Positions 44,146-54,757 of a stretch of 64,000 nucleotides of DNA are shown here, piece by piece. The notes beneath the pieces were generated by a model, which was not told the DNA's origin, did not search any database, and worked only from the letters and a program-made list of their open reading frames with translations. A program made the position numbers and the translations under genes. The stretch is from contig VZQC01010425.1 of assembly GCA_009823505.1 (NCBI GenBank), positions 3,712,330-3,776,329 on the forward strand. Reading direction: 5' to 3'. The stretch's first letter is position 1, and the number at the start of each line of letters is the position of its first letter. Source of the stretch: Rhizomys pruinosus (taxonomy: Eukaryota; Chordata; Mammalia; Rodentia; Spalacidae).

Positions 44146-44812
44146 CTTTGGTCCTATCACAGCTCCAAAGTGTGTCGTGGACCCTTACTCCCACTTCTGG
44201 CCCCCCTTGTTCTGTGTTCAGGAATGTGCTTGGCCTTCTTTCACTCCTGAGCAGGTATCCGCCCATCCTCCAAGGTCTGGGCCCATCTGCCCTTGGTGTC
44301 TTAGTGGTACCTTTTCAGCTCAGTCCATACAGAATATGATGTTCCTTCCTTGGACTTTAAATCTAAGTAAAACCTCACTTTGGGCAAGTTTTTGGAAAAG
44401 CTCTGTCGTTGTCTTTCCGTCCCGATTGTTTGAGAAGTGGAGATCATTTCTCAAGGGTTAGCTTTGTTGGCACCCATGGGTCTTGGGGCACAGATGAATG
44501 TTTGCTGAATTAAAGAAACTCCAGTCTCCCAGCTGCTTTCTTGGCTCTTCAGCAGTACCATCCTCACAAGCGGACAACCTACAGAGCAGAGTAAGAGAGG
44601 AATATGTCCACCTGGAGACACTTTTTCCTAATTGACGAATCTCTTGGCCTAAATATTTCAGGGTAATCCAAAATTTTCTCCTCTGAGGGATCAAAATCAG
44701 CTTCAGGGAGAAAGTTGGTAATGAGCCTCACAGATGTGGAGAACTCTGCCTGATTGCCCTGTCTGAAGGGATGGCATGCCACATGCTGTTGCTTGCTCCC
44801 GCGGAGATGACT
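44146..44812. other. Unique DNA
   Basis: No gene or repeat recognised. Minus-strand frames under 105 codons are not recognised. Confidence 0.4.
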
Positions 44813-45110
44813 TCTGGCTGGAGAGATGGTTTCAGTGCATAAAGAGCCTGCTGCGCCAATACGCAGATCCAAGTCCACATCCCCAGTGCCCATGTTTTAA
44901 AAAGTCAGACAACACTAGGGTGCACCTGTAATCCCAGAGCTGGGAAACCGGTGCAGTGGATCCCTGGGGGTTGATGGACAGCTAGTCTAGCCAATCAGTG
45001 AGCTGCAGGTTTAGTGAAAGACCCTGCCTCAAAAAATAAGGTGGGGGAAGCCATTAATGTCAACTTCTGGCCTCTACATGCACAAGGTGAATACACACAC
45101 ATATCTATAA
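44813..45110 (+). mobile_element. B3-like composite SINE
   Basis: A B2-like head 'TGGCTGGAGAGATGGTTTCA' is followed by a B3-type body: 'GTGCACCTGTAATCCCAGAG', 'AGTGAAAGACCCTGCCTC' and 'CTTCTGGCCTCTACATGCAC'. It is related to the element at 49,945. The exact subfamily is uncertain. Confidence 0.7.
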
Positions 45111-45129
45111 CACATGCGTGACATACACA

Positions 45130-45190
45130 TAAAGGAAAGAAAAGAAAGAAAAAAAGGAAGGACAGAGTGGGGAAGGAAGGAGGGACAGAT
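45130..45190. repeat. Purine-rich (GAAA/GGAA)n tract
   Basis: AAAGGAAAGAAAAGAAAG and AAGGAAGG-type runs right after the SINE tail. Confidence 0.8.
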
Positions 45191-46253
45191 CACCACTTGG
45201 TCAGTCTTACTTAGACTTAAGACACTGAAGAGAGGGGCTTCCTGGCCTTGTTCCTTGGAGAAGGAAAAGTAAAGATGGTGAAAGAGAGGGGAGAACAATG
45301 AAAGGTTTTACGGGGGCATCGGCAGCACCAGATGGAAGGACATTATGGAAAAAGTATACAACTGTCTGTGCCCCCAGCCTCTGCCCGCACACCAACAACG
45401 ATTGTGCAGCAAAGCCTGTTGAGCACAGTTCCTACACCCACTGTGGCCAAAGCTCATGGGACCCATAGGACACAAGCAAGAGATGATTTGATAGAGCCCT
45501 CTTTCCAGGTCTGGAAAAAACTAGTTAGAAATCTTTTATAATACATCACTCACTTCTTTCTCTCCTCTACAGAACACAATAAAAATGATTAGTTGCTTTT
45601 CAACCCACGAAGACATTTCCCACATGGGTGGGCAGCTAACTGTGTAAGACATCACCCAAGGAAGAAGCATGGGGACCATCTGTGCTGGGAGGAGGGGGGT
45701 CCTTGCCATGATGTGCTTCTAGACTGCTACCAAAGGCCTGCAATATGGAGGTGAACCCCTGCTAGAGGAGTTCAGGACAATGAGGGACTTCAGATTCTCT
45801 TCCGTGCCTGGAACTTCTCAATAGATGTGCAGCTCACACAATGGTTTTTGTCATTTCCCCCATCCCCGCTCCGCCATCCCCCAGTGAGATGGGAGTCCCT
45901 TTTACACTGACCTGTCTCTCACACTTGGTTAGATTTTACTTTCTTATTCATATCCTGGGATTCCTGCCCCTGAGTTGAGACTGTGTTGATTCAGTAAAAA
46001 GGAAACATGTTGCCTAACATCTGAGTTGGTCTCACACATTGTTTTTAGGTAATTGGGACAGTTTCAAAGACTGCAATGGATGATGCCTGCAGGAAGATAC
46101 CTTTATCTGTATCCCATGCAAAGCTTGTAATTTGGAAGAAAGTTGTTGAGGCTGTAAAAGCAAAACAGCTACTCAGAATGCACATGTCTATGTATCTGAA
46201 TGCATAGAGTAGGACACAGGAACCATGTAATGTATACTCTGTTAAAGACTCTT
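45191..46253. other. Unique DNA, no gene recognised
   Basis: Short frames only and no recognisable repeat. Confidence 0.45.
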
Positions 46254-46355
46254 TAGGGGATGGAGAGATGGCTCAGGGGTTAAGAGTTCCGACTGCTCTT
46301 GCAGAAGACCCAGGTTCAATTTCCGGCACCCACATGGCAGGTAAGAACCGCCTTT
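46254..46355 (+). mobile_element. B2 SINE, 5' fragment
   Basis: B2 head through 'CACCCACATGGCAGGTAAGA', truncated at 'ACCGCC' where a B1 begins. The B2 3' half is absent after the B1. Confidence 0.88.
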
Positions 46356-46522
46356 AAGCCGGGCATGGTGGCACACGCCTTTAATCCTAGCACTCAGGAG
46401 GCAGAGGCAAGCGGATCTCTGAGTTCAAGGCCATCCTGGTCTACAGAGTGAGTTCCAGGCCAGCTGGAGCTATAGGGAGACCCTGTCGCAGAAAAGGAGA
46501 CCCTGTCGCAGAAAAAAAGACC
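46356..46522 (+). mobile_element. B1 SINE with duplicated 3' end
   Basis: Full B1 ('AAGCCGGGCATGGTGGCACA'). Its terminal 'GGAGACCCTGTCGCAGAAAA' block occurs twice in tandem at about 46,475-46,517. Confidence 0.95.
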
Positions 46523-47055
46523 CTTCCTTTAAAACTCACAGGACGCCTATAGAAAGGCATCAGGTGGAAACCACAGGTGAGCATCAACTGATACTGTCCA
46601 AGTATACCTATGAGATACAAAAATCAGGTCCTTTGAAGGTCAGTTACTACAGACAAGGTTTCCTCATCCTTTGCCAAGTTTGCCTGGTTCCTAAGGCAGG
46701 CAAAGAAGGTTTTAACTTCTGTCTGCTGTTTTATAATCTAATATGCTGCTTTCACTTCTGTTATTAAAAAATTGAGTTCCAAATTCTTCCACTTGAAAAA
46801 AATTAGACTAGTACTGCCTGGGAGAAGGCCTGGGAGAAAGCAGAGAATTATCTAGGTCTCATGATGATGATTTTGCTCTGACAAAGGATGGGCAGACTGG
46901 GGAGCTCATCACCTGCCAGCACTTACTATACTCAATGCTAATTTAACACCAAAAGGGAAGTCTATAAGCTACACTGAACTCCAGTTCGTGGTATGCATGT
47001 AGAAGTAATAAGAAGTGTGCAAAAAGTAAGCCACTGAATTAATAGAGCCGCAGAC
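46523..47055. other. Unique DNA
   Basis: No gene or repeat recognised. Confidence 0.4.
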
Positions 47056-47059
47056 AGAC

Positions 47060-47430
47060 AGACAGGTGTCAACTTGACACACTCAGGAAGAGGGAACCTC
47101 AACTGAGGAACTTTCTCCATCAGATTGTCCTGTAGCTATGGGGGGGGGGCATTTTCTTGATTGGTAATTGATGTAGGAGGGCCTGGCACACTGTGGGTGG
47201 TGCCACCCCCAGGCAGAATCCTGGGTTGTATGGGAAAGCTGGAGGAGCCAGTGAGCAAGCCAGTAAGCAGCTTTCCTCCGTGTTTCCTGTCTCCAGGTTC
47301 CTGCCTTGGAGTTCCTACCCTGGCTTCCGTCAATGATGGCTTGTGACCTATAAGCCAAATAAACCCTTTCCTCGCCAAGTTGCTTTGGTCCTGATGTTTG
47401 TCACAGCAGTAGAAACCAAACTAGAACAGA
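47060..47430 (+). mobile_element. MT-like MaLR LTR
   Basis: 'GGTGTCAACTTGACACACTC' near the start, then 'GGCATTTTCTTGATTGGTAA', 'AAGCCAAATAAACCCTTTCC' and 'GTCACAGCAGTAGAAACCAA' near the end. The same subfamily occurs at 57,297 and 59,524. Confidence 0.78.
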
Positions 47431-47450
47431 CGATCAACCAAGTATAGCCT

Positions 47451-47795
47451 GGTGTTGTTGTGAATGTCCGTGTGGTCTCTCTGTACAGGTATTGGTGGCA
47501 CTGTTTTGGGAGATCTTAGAAGGTGTGGCCATGCTGGAGGAAGTATATCACTGGGGGTGGGTTTAGTGAGTTTAACAAGCCTTGCTAGTCTCCAGTGTCT
47601 CTCTCTTGGCTTCCTGTGTTCATTGGAAGATGTGAAACTCTGCTTTCTGCTCCAGCCCCAGCCACCGTGCCTCTCCACCACAACGGACTCTAATTCTCTG
47701 GAACCGTCAATTGCAACCTCAAATAAACTCTTCCTTTTATAAGTTCCCTTGGTCATGGTGGTTTTATCACAGCAACAGAAAAGTGACTAATACAA
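47451..47795 (+). mobile_element. ORR1-like MaLR LTR
   Basis: 'GTTGTTGTGAATGTCCGTGT', 'GGTGTGGCCATGCTGGAGGA', 'ACCTCAAATAAACTCTTCCT' and a terminal 'CAGCAACAGAAAAGTGACTA' followed by ATACAAC. It sits about 20 bp after the preceding LTR. Confidence 0.82.
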
Positions 47796-48497
47796 CAGAT
47801 GTCAGCTAGACTCTGCAATCCACATGACTGAATATTTTTATAACCAAATGTGGGGCAAGAGTTATCCCACTGCATGACACCAGGTTTGAACTTCAATATG
47901 AACTTCCTCCTAACACAAAAAGCATCTATTCCATTGTACTCCAAACACAGCATATCTGTGGTTCATGAAACAGTACAAAGCTGAGTCTACAGAGCATGGG
48001 AACAGTCAGTCCCCGGAAATCTTATGGGTGAGCAGAGAAGAGATTGGAATCGGTGTGTCTCTCTTTAAAAACAAACAGCCAAGTTATGTTTACGATCTCG
48101 TGCTGGAGTCCAAATTTCCCAGGACTCTCCTCTTCCTGGAGAGTGAAACTCCATGGGAAAGCAAACAGATTTCCTTACCCTGGAGAGTTCCACCAGGGAA
48201 GAGTGGGGAGTTGCCCCAGGGGCTCACACAGGTATCTTCGCCCTCCACTTGGTCCATTCACAGAAACAGTTGAAGGCAACTCAGCACTAGCCAAGCACTG
48301 CTTTGTCAGGAGTTCAGGCCTCCCTCAACACTGGCTGCCAGGGACAGTCCTCATCCCAGCAAGCCATGGACAGTGGCAGAGTTTACTATAGATATACACA
48401 GTGGATGGGATGTCACTAGCATGACCTGTCCAGTGCAGTTGGGGTCAATGTAGCTCCAGTATATATCAAATATCAGAAGCCAGGTTATGAAATCAGC
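47796..48497. other. Unique DNA
   Basis: Overlapping plus-strand frames (47,965-48,273 and 48,044-48,391) are not recognised. Confidence 0.4.
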
Positions 48498-48665
48498 CCA
48501 GGCGTCTGTCAACAGATGAATGGATAAAGAAAATGCAGTATATGTGCACAGTGGCATTTTATTTAGTTTACAGAAAAATAGACTTGGAGATCATTATATT
48601 AAGTCAGACTTAGAAAGACAAATATCACATGTGTTCTCTCATTTGTGGATCCTAGATTTTATATA
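48498..48665 (+). mobile_element. Old LINE-1 3' fragment
   Basis: 'GGCGTCTGTCAACAGATGAA', 'TGGATAAAGAAAATGCAGTA', 'GACTTAGAAAGACAAATATC' and 'TGTTCTCTCATTTGTGGATC' are typical of the ORF2 end of an older L1. It is a different, more diverged family from the copies at 6.2 and 62.4 kb. Confidence 0.78.
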
Positions 48666-48694
48666 CACACAGATAATCATTTATATAAATCATA

Positions 48695-48695
<1 letters not shown>

Positions 48696-48731
<36 letters not shown>

Positions 48732-48740
48732 GTGTGTATA
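48696..48740. repeat. (TG)n microsatellite
   Basis: About 20 TG units with one CG interruption, directly after the L1 fragment. Confidence 0.96.
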
Positions 48741-49519
48741 TATACAGGTGATATAAAACCATTTGGAGAAGGAAGAGGACTAGGGAGAGGGGAAGGGAAG
48801 AATGAGGAGAGATAGGGAGGTGAATACTGTCAAAGAACATGCCGCCCTCAATGCAAATGTCTTCATGGAAACCAGTACTCTTCAATGAATATACCTGCCA
48901 GCCAGAGACTGGGGTGAAAAAACTGACCTGAGCACCCTTGACCCTGAGCCCATGGGGAAAAGGCTCAGGCCCAGGTCTACCAGGTACCAACAAGAATGCT
49001 GCCCCAGGGGAGGGGGGCAGCAGCTGGGGAGCGTGCGTAAGTAGTAAAGAAGAAGGGCTGTTTCTGAGGAGAGTCTGCCATAGTGCCTCCTGGGATCCTC
49101 AGAACTCAGGTGATCCCTTGTGGGAGCCCAAGCTCATTGTCAAAGCATTGAGCCTGGGTCTCTCCAGCCTGAGGACACCTTGGCTGTCCACCTGGCATCG
49201 AGGAGCGTCTTCTACCTGCACACTCCTGCTGGCAGCAGCCACGTGGCTTCACTGTCATCACTCTTGTATCCCCAGTGAGGCTCCTGTGGGGCTGCCTAGG
49301 CAGCTGGGAAGCAGAAGCACATGACAAGTTCTAACAAAGCCTGTTGGCACTCAGAATCTAACCAGGTAACAGAAGCAGATATGCCAAGTGTCAGTGAGCA
49401 AGTCGCCTATAAGAGAGCCAGAAGGGACAGGAGGAAATTCCCAGAAAGTCCTCAGTTGCTCTTGGGATTACTTTACTTGACTCTATGGCTCTGTGATCCT
49501 CAACCATCACTTTGACCGG
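48741..49519. other. Unique DNA
   Basis: A 128-codon plus-strand frame (48,938-49,324) is not recognised. No repeat was identified. Confidence 0.4.
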
Positions 49520-49827
49520 ATTTGTAATCACCCAGAAGACACACCTCCAGGCATGTCATGAGGGTTCTCAGAGACATAAACCAAGGGAGGAAGACCCAAC
49601 CTAGGTGTGGGGGCCGCCATCCCACGGGCTAGGGTCCCAGACTGAATAAAAGATGAAAAAGAGTGATGAGCAACAGCTCCCTTGCTCCCTGCCTCCTGTG
49701 TATCCAACATGGCCGTTTGCATTACATGCCCATCTCTCTGCCTTCCCTGCCAAAGTAAACCCTCCCTCCTTTAAATTGCTTCTTGTCAGGTATTTGGTCA
49801 CAGCAGCAAGAAGAGTAACTATTACAG
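49520..49827 (+). mobile_element. MT-like MaLR LTR
   Basis: 'CCAGACTGAATAAAAGATGA', 'AAAGTAAACCCTCCCTCCTT', 'TTGTCAGGTATTTGGTCACA' and a terminal 'GCAGCAAGAAGAGTAACTAT'. The 5' end is diverged. Confidence 0.78.
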
Positions 49828-49944
49828 ACCCTATGGAAATGCCCCAACGCTTGTCTCACGGCACCGTGGGGCACTCACTTACACCCATCTTCCTGAGGAC
49901 AGCAGGTGGCAGGGGCAGGAGTATGATCATCATTCTAAACTTGT

Positions 49945-50160
49945 GCTCACATAAGTGGCATAAGCACACAACTGTAATCAGAGAACTAGGGAGGCAAAGG
50001 CAGGAGGATTCCTGGGATCAAATGGCTGGCCACCTTAGCCTAATCAGTCACTTCCAGGCTGGTGAGAAACTGTCTCCAAAAATAGGCAAATGATTCCTGA
50101 GGACTGACACCAGAGGTTGACCTCTGGCCTCCACACCACTCACATACCTGTGTACACATG
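49945..50160 (+). mobile_element. B3-like SINE
   Basis: 'ACAACTGTAATCAGAGAACT', 'CCTTAGCCTAATCAGTCACT', 'GAGGTTGACCTCTGGCCTCC' and a CA-rich end, in the same body order as the element at 44,813. Confidence 0.72.
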
Positions 50161-50197
<37 letters not shown>

Positions 50198-50201
50198 GCA
50201 A
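50161..50201. repeat. (CA)n microsatellite
   Basis: About 18 CA units grown from the SINE 3' end. Confidence 0.95.
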
Positions 50202-51111
50202 GATACACAGTGCTTTTTGTTTCCATTTTTTGTCCATCCAGATAGGCAAAGACAAGACCATTGAATCCTAACTCCAGCTCAGCCCTGTCCCCCAAGCTCA
50301 GCTTGGATATACAGGCTCTCAGGATCTCTGTGTTCCCTACAGGGACACTGTTGATGCAGCATCCTCTGAAAATTTCCAAATAATTACACATGATGTAATT
50401 AATTATACAGGGACAGTCAAAATGACTTTGGTTCCAGTGTTATAAAATATTTTATTTCCAAATGCCCTACATATGAATCAGTGCTGCTGTTTGTGCACCA
50501 TGAACTATTACAGGAAAGATACACATTTATGTCCTTTTCACAGAACATTCTCTGGTAACTGAATCAAATAAGTCTTCCACGGATGTGGCCTGAGCTTTGC
50601 AGTTATTGCTGGGTAAGGAAGAACAGGGTTCAGAGTGTCCCTTGATCTGGGGGTAGTGGAATGGGCTTGGTTGTCTTTGAAGCATGTGACTGGGAGAAAG
50701 AATGTCATCCTTAATATGCCATCCAATTTCTAGCAGTGGAGAAGACAAATACAGTGACGATGTGACACAGCATCTCCTAGAATCTCCCAAATAAGCCCAC
50801 AGTGCAAGTGGCAGGGGAGGGCAGCACCACAGCCCCTACAGTGAAGAGGGGCAAACAGTCCAAGACGGCAACAGAACGAAGGATGGTTGAGCTCTGACAA
50901 GCAAGGAGCAAGGGAACCTGAGAATGAAGACGTCAGAGGTGAGAGACTGTGGAAGAGTGACTCAGAAGAAGAGCAAGAATCTGGAGGTGCAGGTGCCTGT
51001 GAGCAGGATGAGGGATGTAGAATCTCAGGACAGCAGCAGGTGGAACCCCAGGAGGAAGGGGTAAGATGCTGGCTGATCAGCTGTGACCACTGGGCACAGG
51101 TTTCTGTGTTA
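50202..51111. other. Unique DNA, no gene recognised
   Basis: A 147-codon minus-strand frame (50,730-51,173) and a Glu-rich 102-codon plus frame (50,887-51,195) overlap. Neither is recognisable. A TAATTAATTA-type block occurs near 50,396. Confidence 0.4.
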
Positions 51112-51134
51112 AAGGTCAGTGGTCTAAGACTATG

Positions 51135-51330
51135 GGCCCAGCACCCCTGGACCCCAGCCTTGAAGAATATCACACCTGGAACATCCTGGGCCTGAGACTG
51201 GGGACCTCACAGTCCTGGACCACAGACTTAAGGAGACCCTGAACCCCTGAACCTCAGCCTTGAAGAACATCATACCTATGGTATCCTGGGTCTGAGGCTA
51301 GGGATCCCGCAGACCTGGATGGCAAGAATA
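51135..51330. repeat. Two-copy 100-bp tandem duplication
   Basis: CAGCCTTGAAGAA recurs at 51,155 and 51,255. The following text is the same with scattered substitutions ('ATCCTGGGCCTGAGACTGGG' against 'ATCCTGGGTCTGAGGCTAGG'). The period is 100 bp. Confidence 0.88.
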
Positions 51331-51599
51331 CCCCTGAGGAACAGGATGCTGGGGCTGTAAGGAAAACCCCCATCACAACCCAGAATCACAGGTCTCATTC
51401 AGTGAAGTTTAAAGCAATTTCCAGCCTCTATTCTCTCAGCCACAACAGAAAGCTATTTTTTAAGCTCAGTTCGAAGTCTGCCTTTGCAGGAGGCTCTGCC
51501 TCCCACCTTCACATTATTTTGGAAGAGCTGTGAGTCCCACACAAAGGAAAGCTTAAGTGCTCCAAAACGGCCACAAAAAGGTCCAGGCTAGTTCATTCC
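51331..51599. other. Unique DNA
   Basis: No gene or repeat recognised. Confidence 0.4.
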
Positions 51600-51960
51600 C
51601 ACACGCGAAGCTCTCTCTGCCTCTGTGTAATTTTACTATTTGACATTAAAAAATAATGGTTGTCCGTGTATACCATCCTTGTAATTTATGACAGAGCAAT
51701 TTCCCAAGCAATTAAAATCTGCACTGCATGTACAAATAGGAGTGGTGAGGGATCGTGGTTTTGTTCCTTCTAGCCTCCATAAAAATCTCAGGAGCATATT
51801 ATAACCACCGAGTGTTCTTGTCTGTCTTAATAATTCATAACGGTATTAATAGGCCAATGTTCTCTGCAAATGTGTAGTCAAGTGCAGGCACAGTTGAAGG
51901 CTTTTCTCCAAAATTTCCTCAATCTGGGAGAAAATAAGGACAAACGTTCTTATCCTTCTG
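51600..51960. other. AT-rich unique island, candidate conserved non-coding element
   Basis: Repeat-free sequence with TGTAATTTTACT, GTAATTTATGAC, AGCAATTAAAATC and TTAATAATTCATAA cores. Its texture differs from the surrounding transposon-rich DNA. A regulatory role is only an inference. Confidence 0.28.
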
Positions 51961-52166
51961 CACATGCACAGCAAAGTCCAGCTTCCACTCATTTACCAAC
52001 CAGGACCACATCCTAATAAGAAGTTTCCATGTGTTTCAACACCAAATCATTGCTTTATTACGAGAGCGTGAGTGACTCCTCCACACATACTCATGTTAGA
52101 AGGACATTCTGTGAAGACAAGACTGTTTCTAAGGGTGGGCCACCTGACCACTTGAAAGGCCCTTCA
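51961..52166. other. Unique DNA
   Basis: Nothing recognised. Confidence 0.4.
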
Positions 52167-52168
52167 AA

Positions 52169-52318
52169 GCCAGGCATGGTGGCTCACACATATAATCCCA
52201 ATACTTAGGAGGTTGAGGCAGGAGGATTGCTATGACTTCTAAGTCCAGCCTGGGCTACATGGTGAGTTCCAGGTCAGCCTGGGCTATAGTGTGAGACTCT
52301 GCCTCAAAACACTAAAAG
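52169..52318 (+). mobile_element. Old B1-type SINE
   Basis: 'GCCAGGCATGGTGGCTCACA', 'AGGAGGTTGAGGCAGGAGGA' and 'AGCCTGGGCTACATGGTGAG', with a second 'CAGCCTGGGCTATAGTGTGA' block. Diverged from the young B1 copies elsewhere in the window. Confidence 0.88.
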
Positions 52319-52479
52319 GGGGAAGAATCTTCCTCTTCCTGGTCTTCATCACAAAGGAAAGCTTTCTTCATATCCATGGCAACTTAAGGCGAGAGAGAGG
52401 AACTTGGGCCTGGAATAATCTGAATCAGGAGCATTCCCTACTAAAATATGGGATGTGATGATCAGTCTATTCTAATATC

Positions 52480-52790
52480 TTAGTGTGGTCATTGAATTTT
52501 TGTGTCAAGTTGGCTGGACCACAGTAACCAGATATTTGACCAACATGTCTAGGCATTGCTGTAGAAGTATTATTTACATGAGGTAACCATTTATATACAC
52601 AGACTTTGAGTAAAACAGATTATTTTTTGCTGTTGACTGAGCCTTATACACTTGGCTAAAGGTCTTAACAAACTTGAACTAGAATACTGGCTCTTCCTTG
52701 GGTGTCCAGCTTGCCTGCTCATGAATACATTGTGGTTCACTGACCTTTACTATAGCTATAAACCAGTTCCCTTGAAATAAAGGTTCTAGA
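52480..52790 (+). mobile_element. ERVL-like LTR fragment
   Basis: 'TTTTTGTGTCAAGTTGGCTG', 'GACCACAGTAACCAGATATT', 'ACTTTGAGTAAAACAGATTA' and 'CTTCCTTGGGTGTCCAGCTT' in the order of old mammalian ERVL-type LTRs. The 3' end is degraded. Confidence 0.6.
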
Positions 52791-53620
52791 GAGAAGCATG
52801 CACACATATCATGGGCACTGTCATTCTAGACAATCCCTTCTAACACACCTGGCCATCCACATTCTAGAACTATAGCTTCTCCTCCATGCCAGGACAGCAG
52901 AACATCTTTCACCAGTGACAGTCATACTTCCCAGCCTTGTGAATGGACAAGAGCAGAAGGTACTCACTGCAAAAGATTGCAACTCGTGCCGTTTCAACTC
53001 ACATCCCATAAGGCTGTAGCCAGCTCTGTCTCCACACTATGTGCAGTCCATCTTTCCTCAAGCACTCACCCTACATTGAACACTCTCATGTGTTAGTCGC
53101 TTCCTAGGAAGTAGCCCGTTTCCTTTACTACTTCAGCCAGTCCTACTCCATTCAAGGACACAGAAGGTTAGGAAGATTAGGAGGCCCCAAGGAAAACCAT
53201 AAAGAACATGGTCCATGGCATGACTCTGCAGGGAGAAGCTCCCAGTAGCCCTGCCACAGAAGCCCACACCAGGTTTCCTAAGAGGAGGGCAGCTCAGACC
53301 TTAGGACCCATCTCAATGGCTGAATTGGCTTAAGGGGCCTGTAAATGGGACTCTTTCTAAGGGATTTACAACTGTGACTCCCCTATCCCAGACAGCAGTT
53401 TCTGGGAGGTGTTTTTAAAGATTTTCACCCTTCCTTGGGATTAGTCTGTGCTGTTACTGCAAAGAAAGTATGTGAGCAGTAGATGCCTAAAGATTTGAAT
53501 TATCTAATTAATTTTTCTCTGAATTTTCACTATCTGAAAAATGAGCTGTATGACTTTATCTGACAAAACTATCTAAAAGCACATTCAGGACATAGGGTCC
53601 GAAGAAAGCCCAAGGTGCTT
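52791..53620. other. Unique DNA
   Basis: No gene recognised. The end (about 53,440-53,590) is AT-rich with TCTAATTAATTTTTC near 53,505. Confidence 0.4.
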
Positions 53621-53621
53621 T

Positions 53622-53642
53622 CTTTTTTTATTATTATTATTT

Positions 53643-53677
<35 letters not shown>

Positions 53678-53722
53678 TGTGTATGAATGTACTATCTGCA
53701 TGTAGGTTTGTGCTTTCTATCT
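53622..53722 (-). mobile_element. B2 SINE fragment with (TTTA)n tail, antisense
   Basis: A TTTA microsatellite (about 53,642-53,680) is followed by 'TGTGTATGAATGTACTATCT' and 'GCATGTAGGTTTGTGC', then truncated. Confidence 0.82.
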
Positions 53723-54064
53723 TCTCCAACGAGCCGACCTCCATCTCTACACCTGAACTCTAATGAGGTCATCCCAGGAGTCCAGGACCTTCCCATGTAG
53801 GTCCACAAGCATCCTTAGGGCTTAGAGATAACAGAATACGGTTCTATTAAAGCAGCATCGGCACAGCAGACTAATAACACAGTGATCATAGCATCCTTGC
53901 TGGGACTCTTGAATGATAGGCTCAAAATTTCTAACAGAGACTCCAATACTTCACAGGACCACCAGCATTTTATATTAAATTACTCTACAGTATTCATAAT
54001 CACTTCAGAAATCATTCCAAAATTATATCTTCATCATCAGTATGATAGGATTCAGAATTACCTA
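53723..54064. other. Unique DNA
   Basis: A 97-codon plus frame (53,882-54,175) is not recognised and runs into the LTR. Confidence 0.4.
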
Positions 54065-54225
54065 GCAGACAAATCCCTGAGTATTTCTGTGTGTTTCCAG
54101 AGTTGTTTAAATGACATGGGAAAACTCACCCTGAATGTGGGCAGCACCATCGCATGGGCTGGGGTCCTGGACTGAATAAAAAGGAGAAAGCGAACTGAGC
54201 ACCGGCATTCGTCTCTCTGCTTCTT

Positions 54226-54446
54226 TTTTTTTTTTTTTTTGTATGTGTATGAATGTACTGTCTGCATGCACGTTTGTGCATCTGTGTTGTGCGATGCCAC
54301 AGAGGGTCAGAAGAGGGTGTCGGATTCCCCTGGAACTGGAATTAAAGATGGCTCTCAGCCACCATGTGGGTGCTGGGGATCGAACCTGGGTCCTCTGCAA
54401 GAGCAGTCGGCAGTCTTAACCTCTTAGGCCATCTCTCCAGCCCCCA
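54226..54446 (-). mobile_element. B2 SINE nested in LTR, with 15-bp duplication
   Basis: Antisense B2 bounded by perfect GTCTCTCTGCTTCTT copies at 54,211-54,225 and 54,447-54,461. Confidence 0.96.
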
Positions 54447-54565
54447 GTCTCTCTGCTTCTTGACTGTGGATGCCATGTGAGCAGCTGTCTCATATTCCTA
54501 CTCCATGATTTCTTTGCCATGATAGACTGTCATTTCAAACTATGAGCTAAAATAAACCTTTCCAC

Positions 54566-54705
54566 AGCTGGGCGTGGTGGTGCACATCTTTAATCCCAGC
54601 ACTCGGGAGGCAGAGGCAGGTGGATCTCTGTGAGTTCAAGGCCAGCCTGGTCTACATAACGAGCTCCAGGCCAGCTGGGACTAAAGGGAGACCAAAAAGA
54701 CCAAA
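54566..54705 (+). mobile_element. B1 SINE nested in LTR
   Basis: 'AGCTGGGCGTGGTGGTGCAC', 'CACTCGGGAGGCAGAGGCAG' and 'GGCCAGCCTGGTCTACATAA', with an A-rich end. Confidence 0.95.
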
Positions 54706-54757
54706 TAAAATAAGCTGCACCTGCCAGGTAATCATCACAGCAATTAGAAAAGTACCT

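Larger units (their letters stand above)
54065..54757 (+). mobile_element. MT-like LTR interrupted by B2 and B1
   Basis: LTR segments 'GGGTCCTGGACTGAATAAAA', 'TGACTGTGGATGCCATGTGA', 'AAACTATGAGCTAAAATAAA' and the terminal 'ATTAGAAAAGTACCTAACAC' are separated by two SINE insertions. The order and orientation are intact. Confidence 0.8.
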
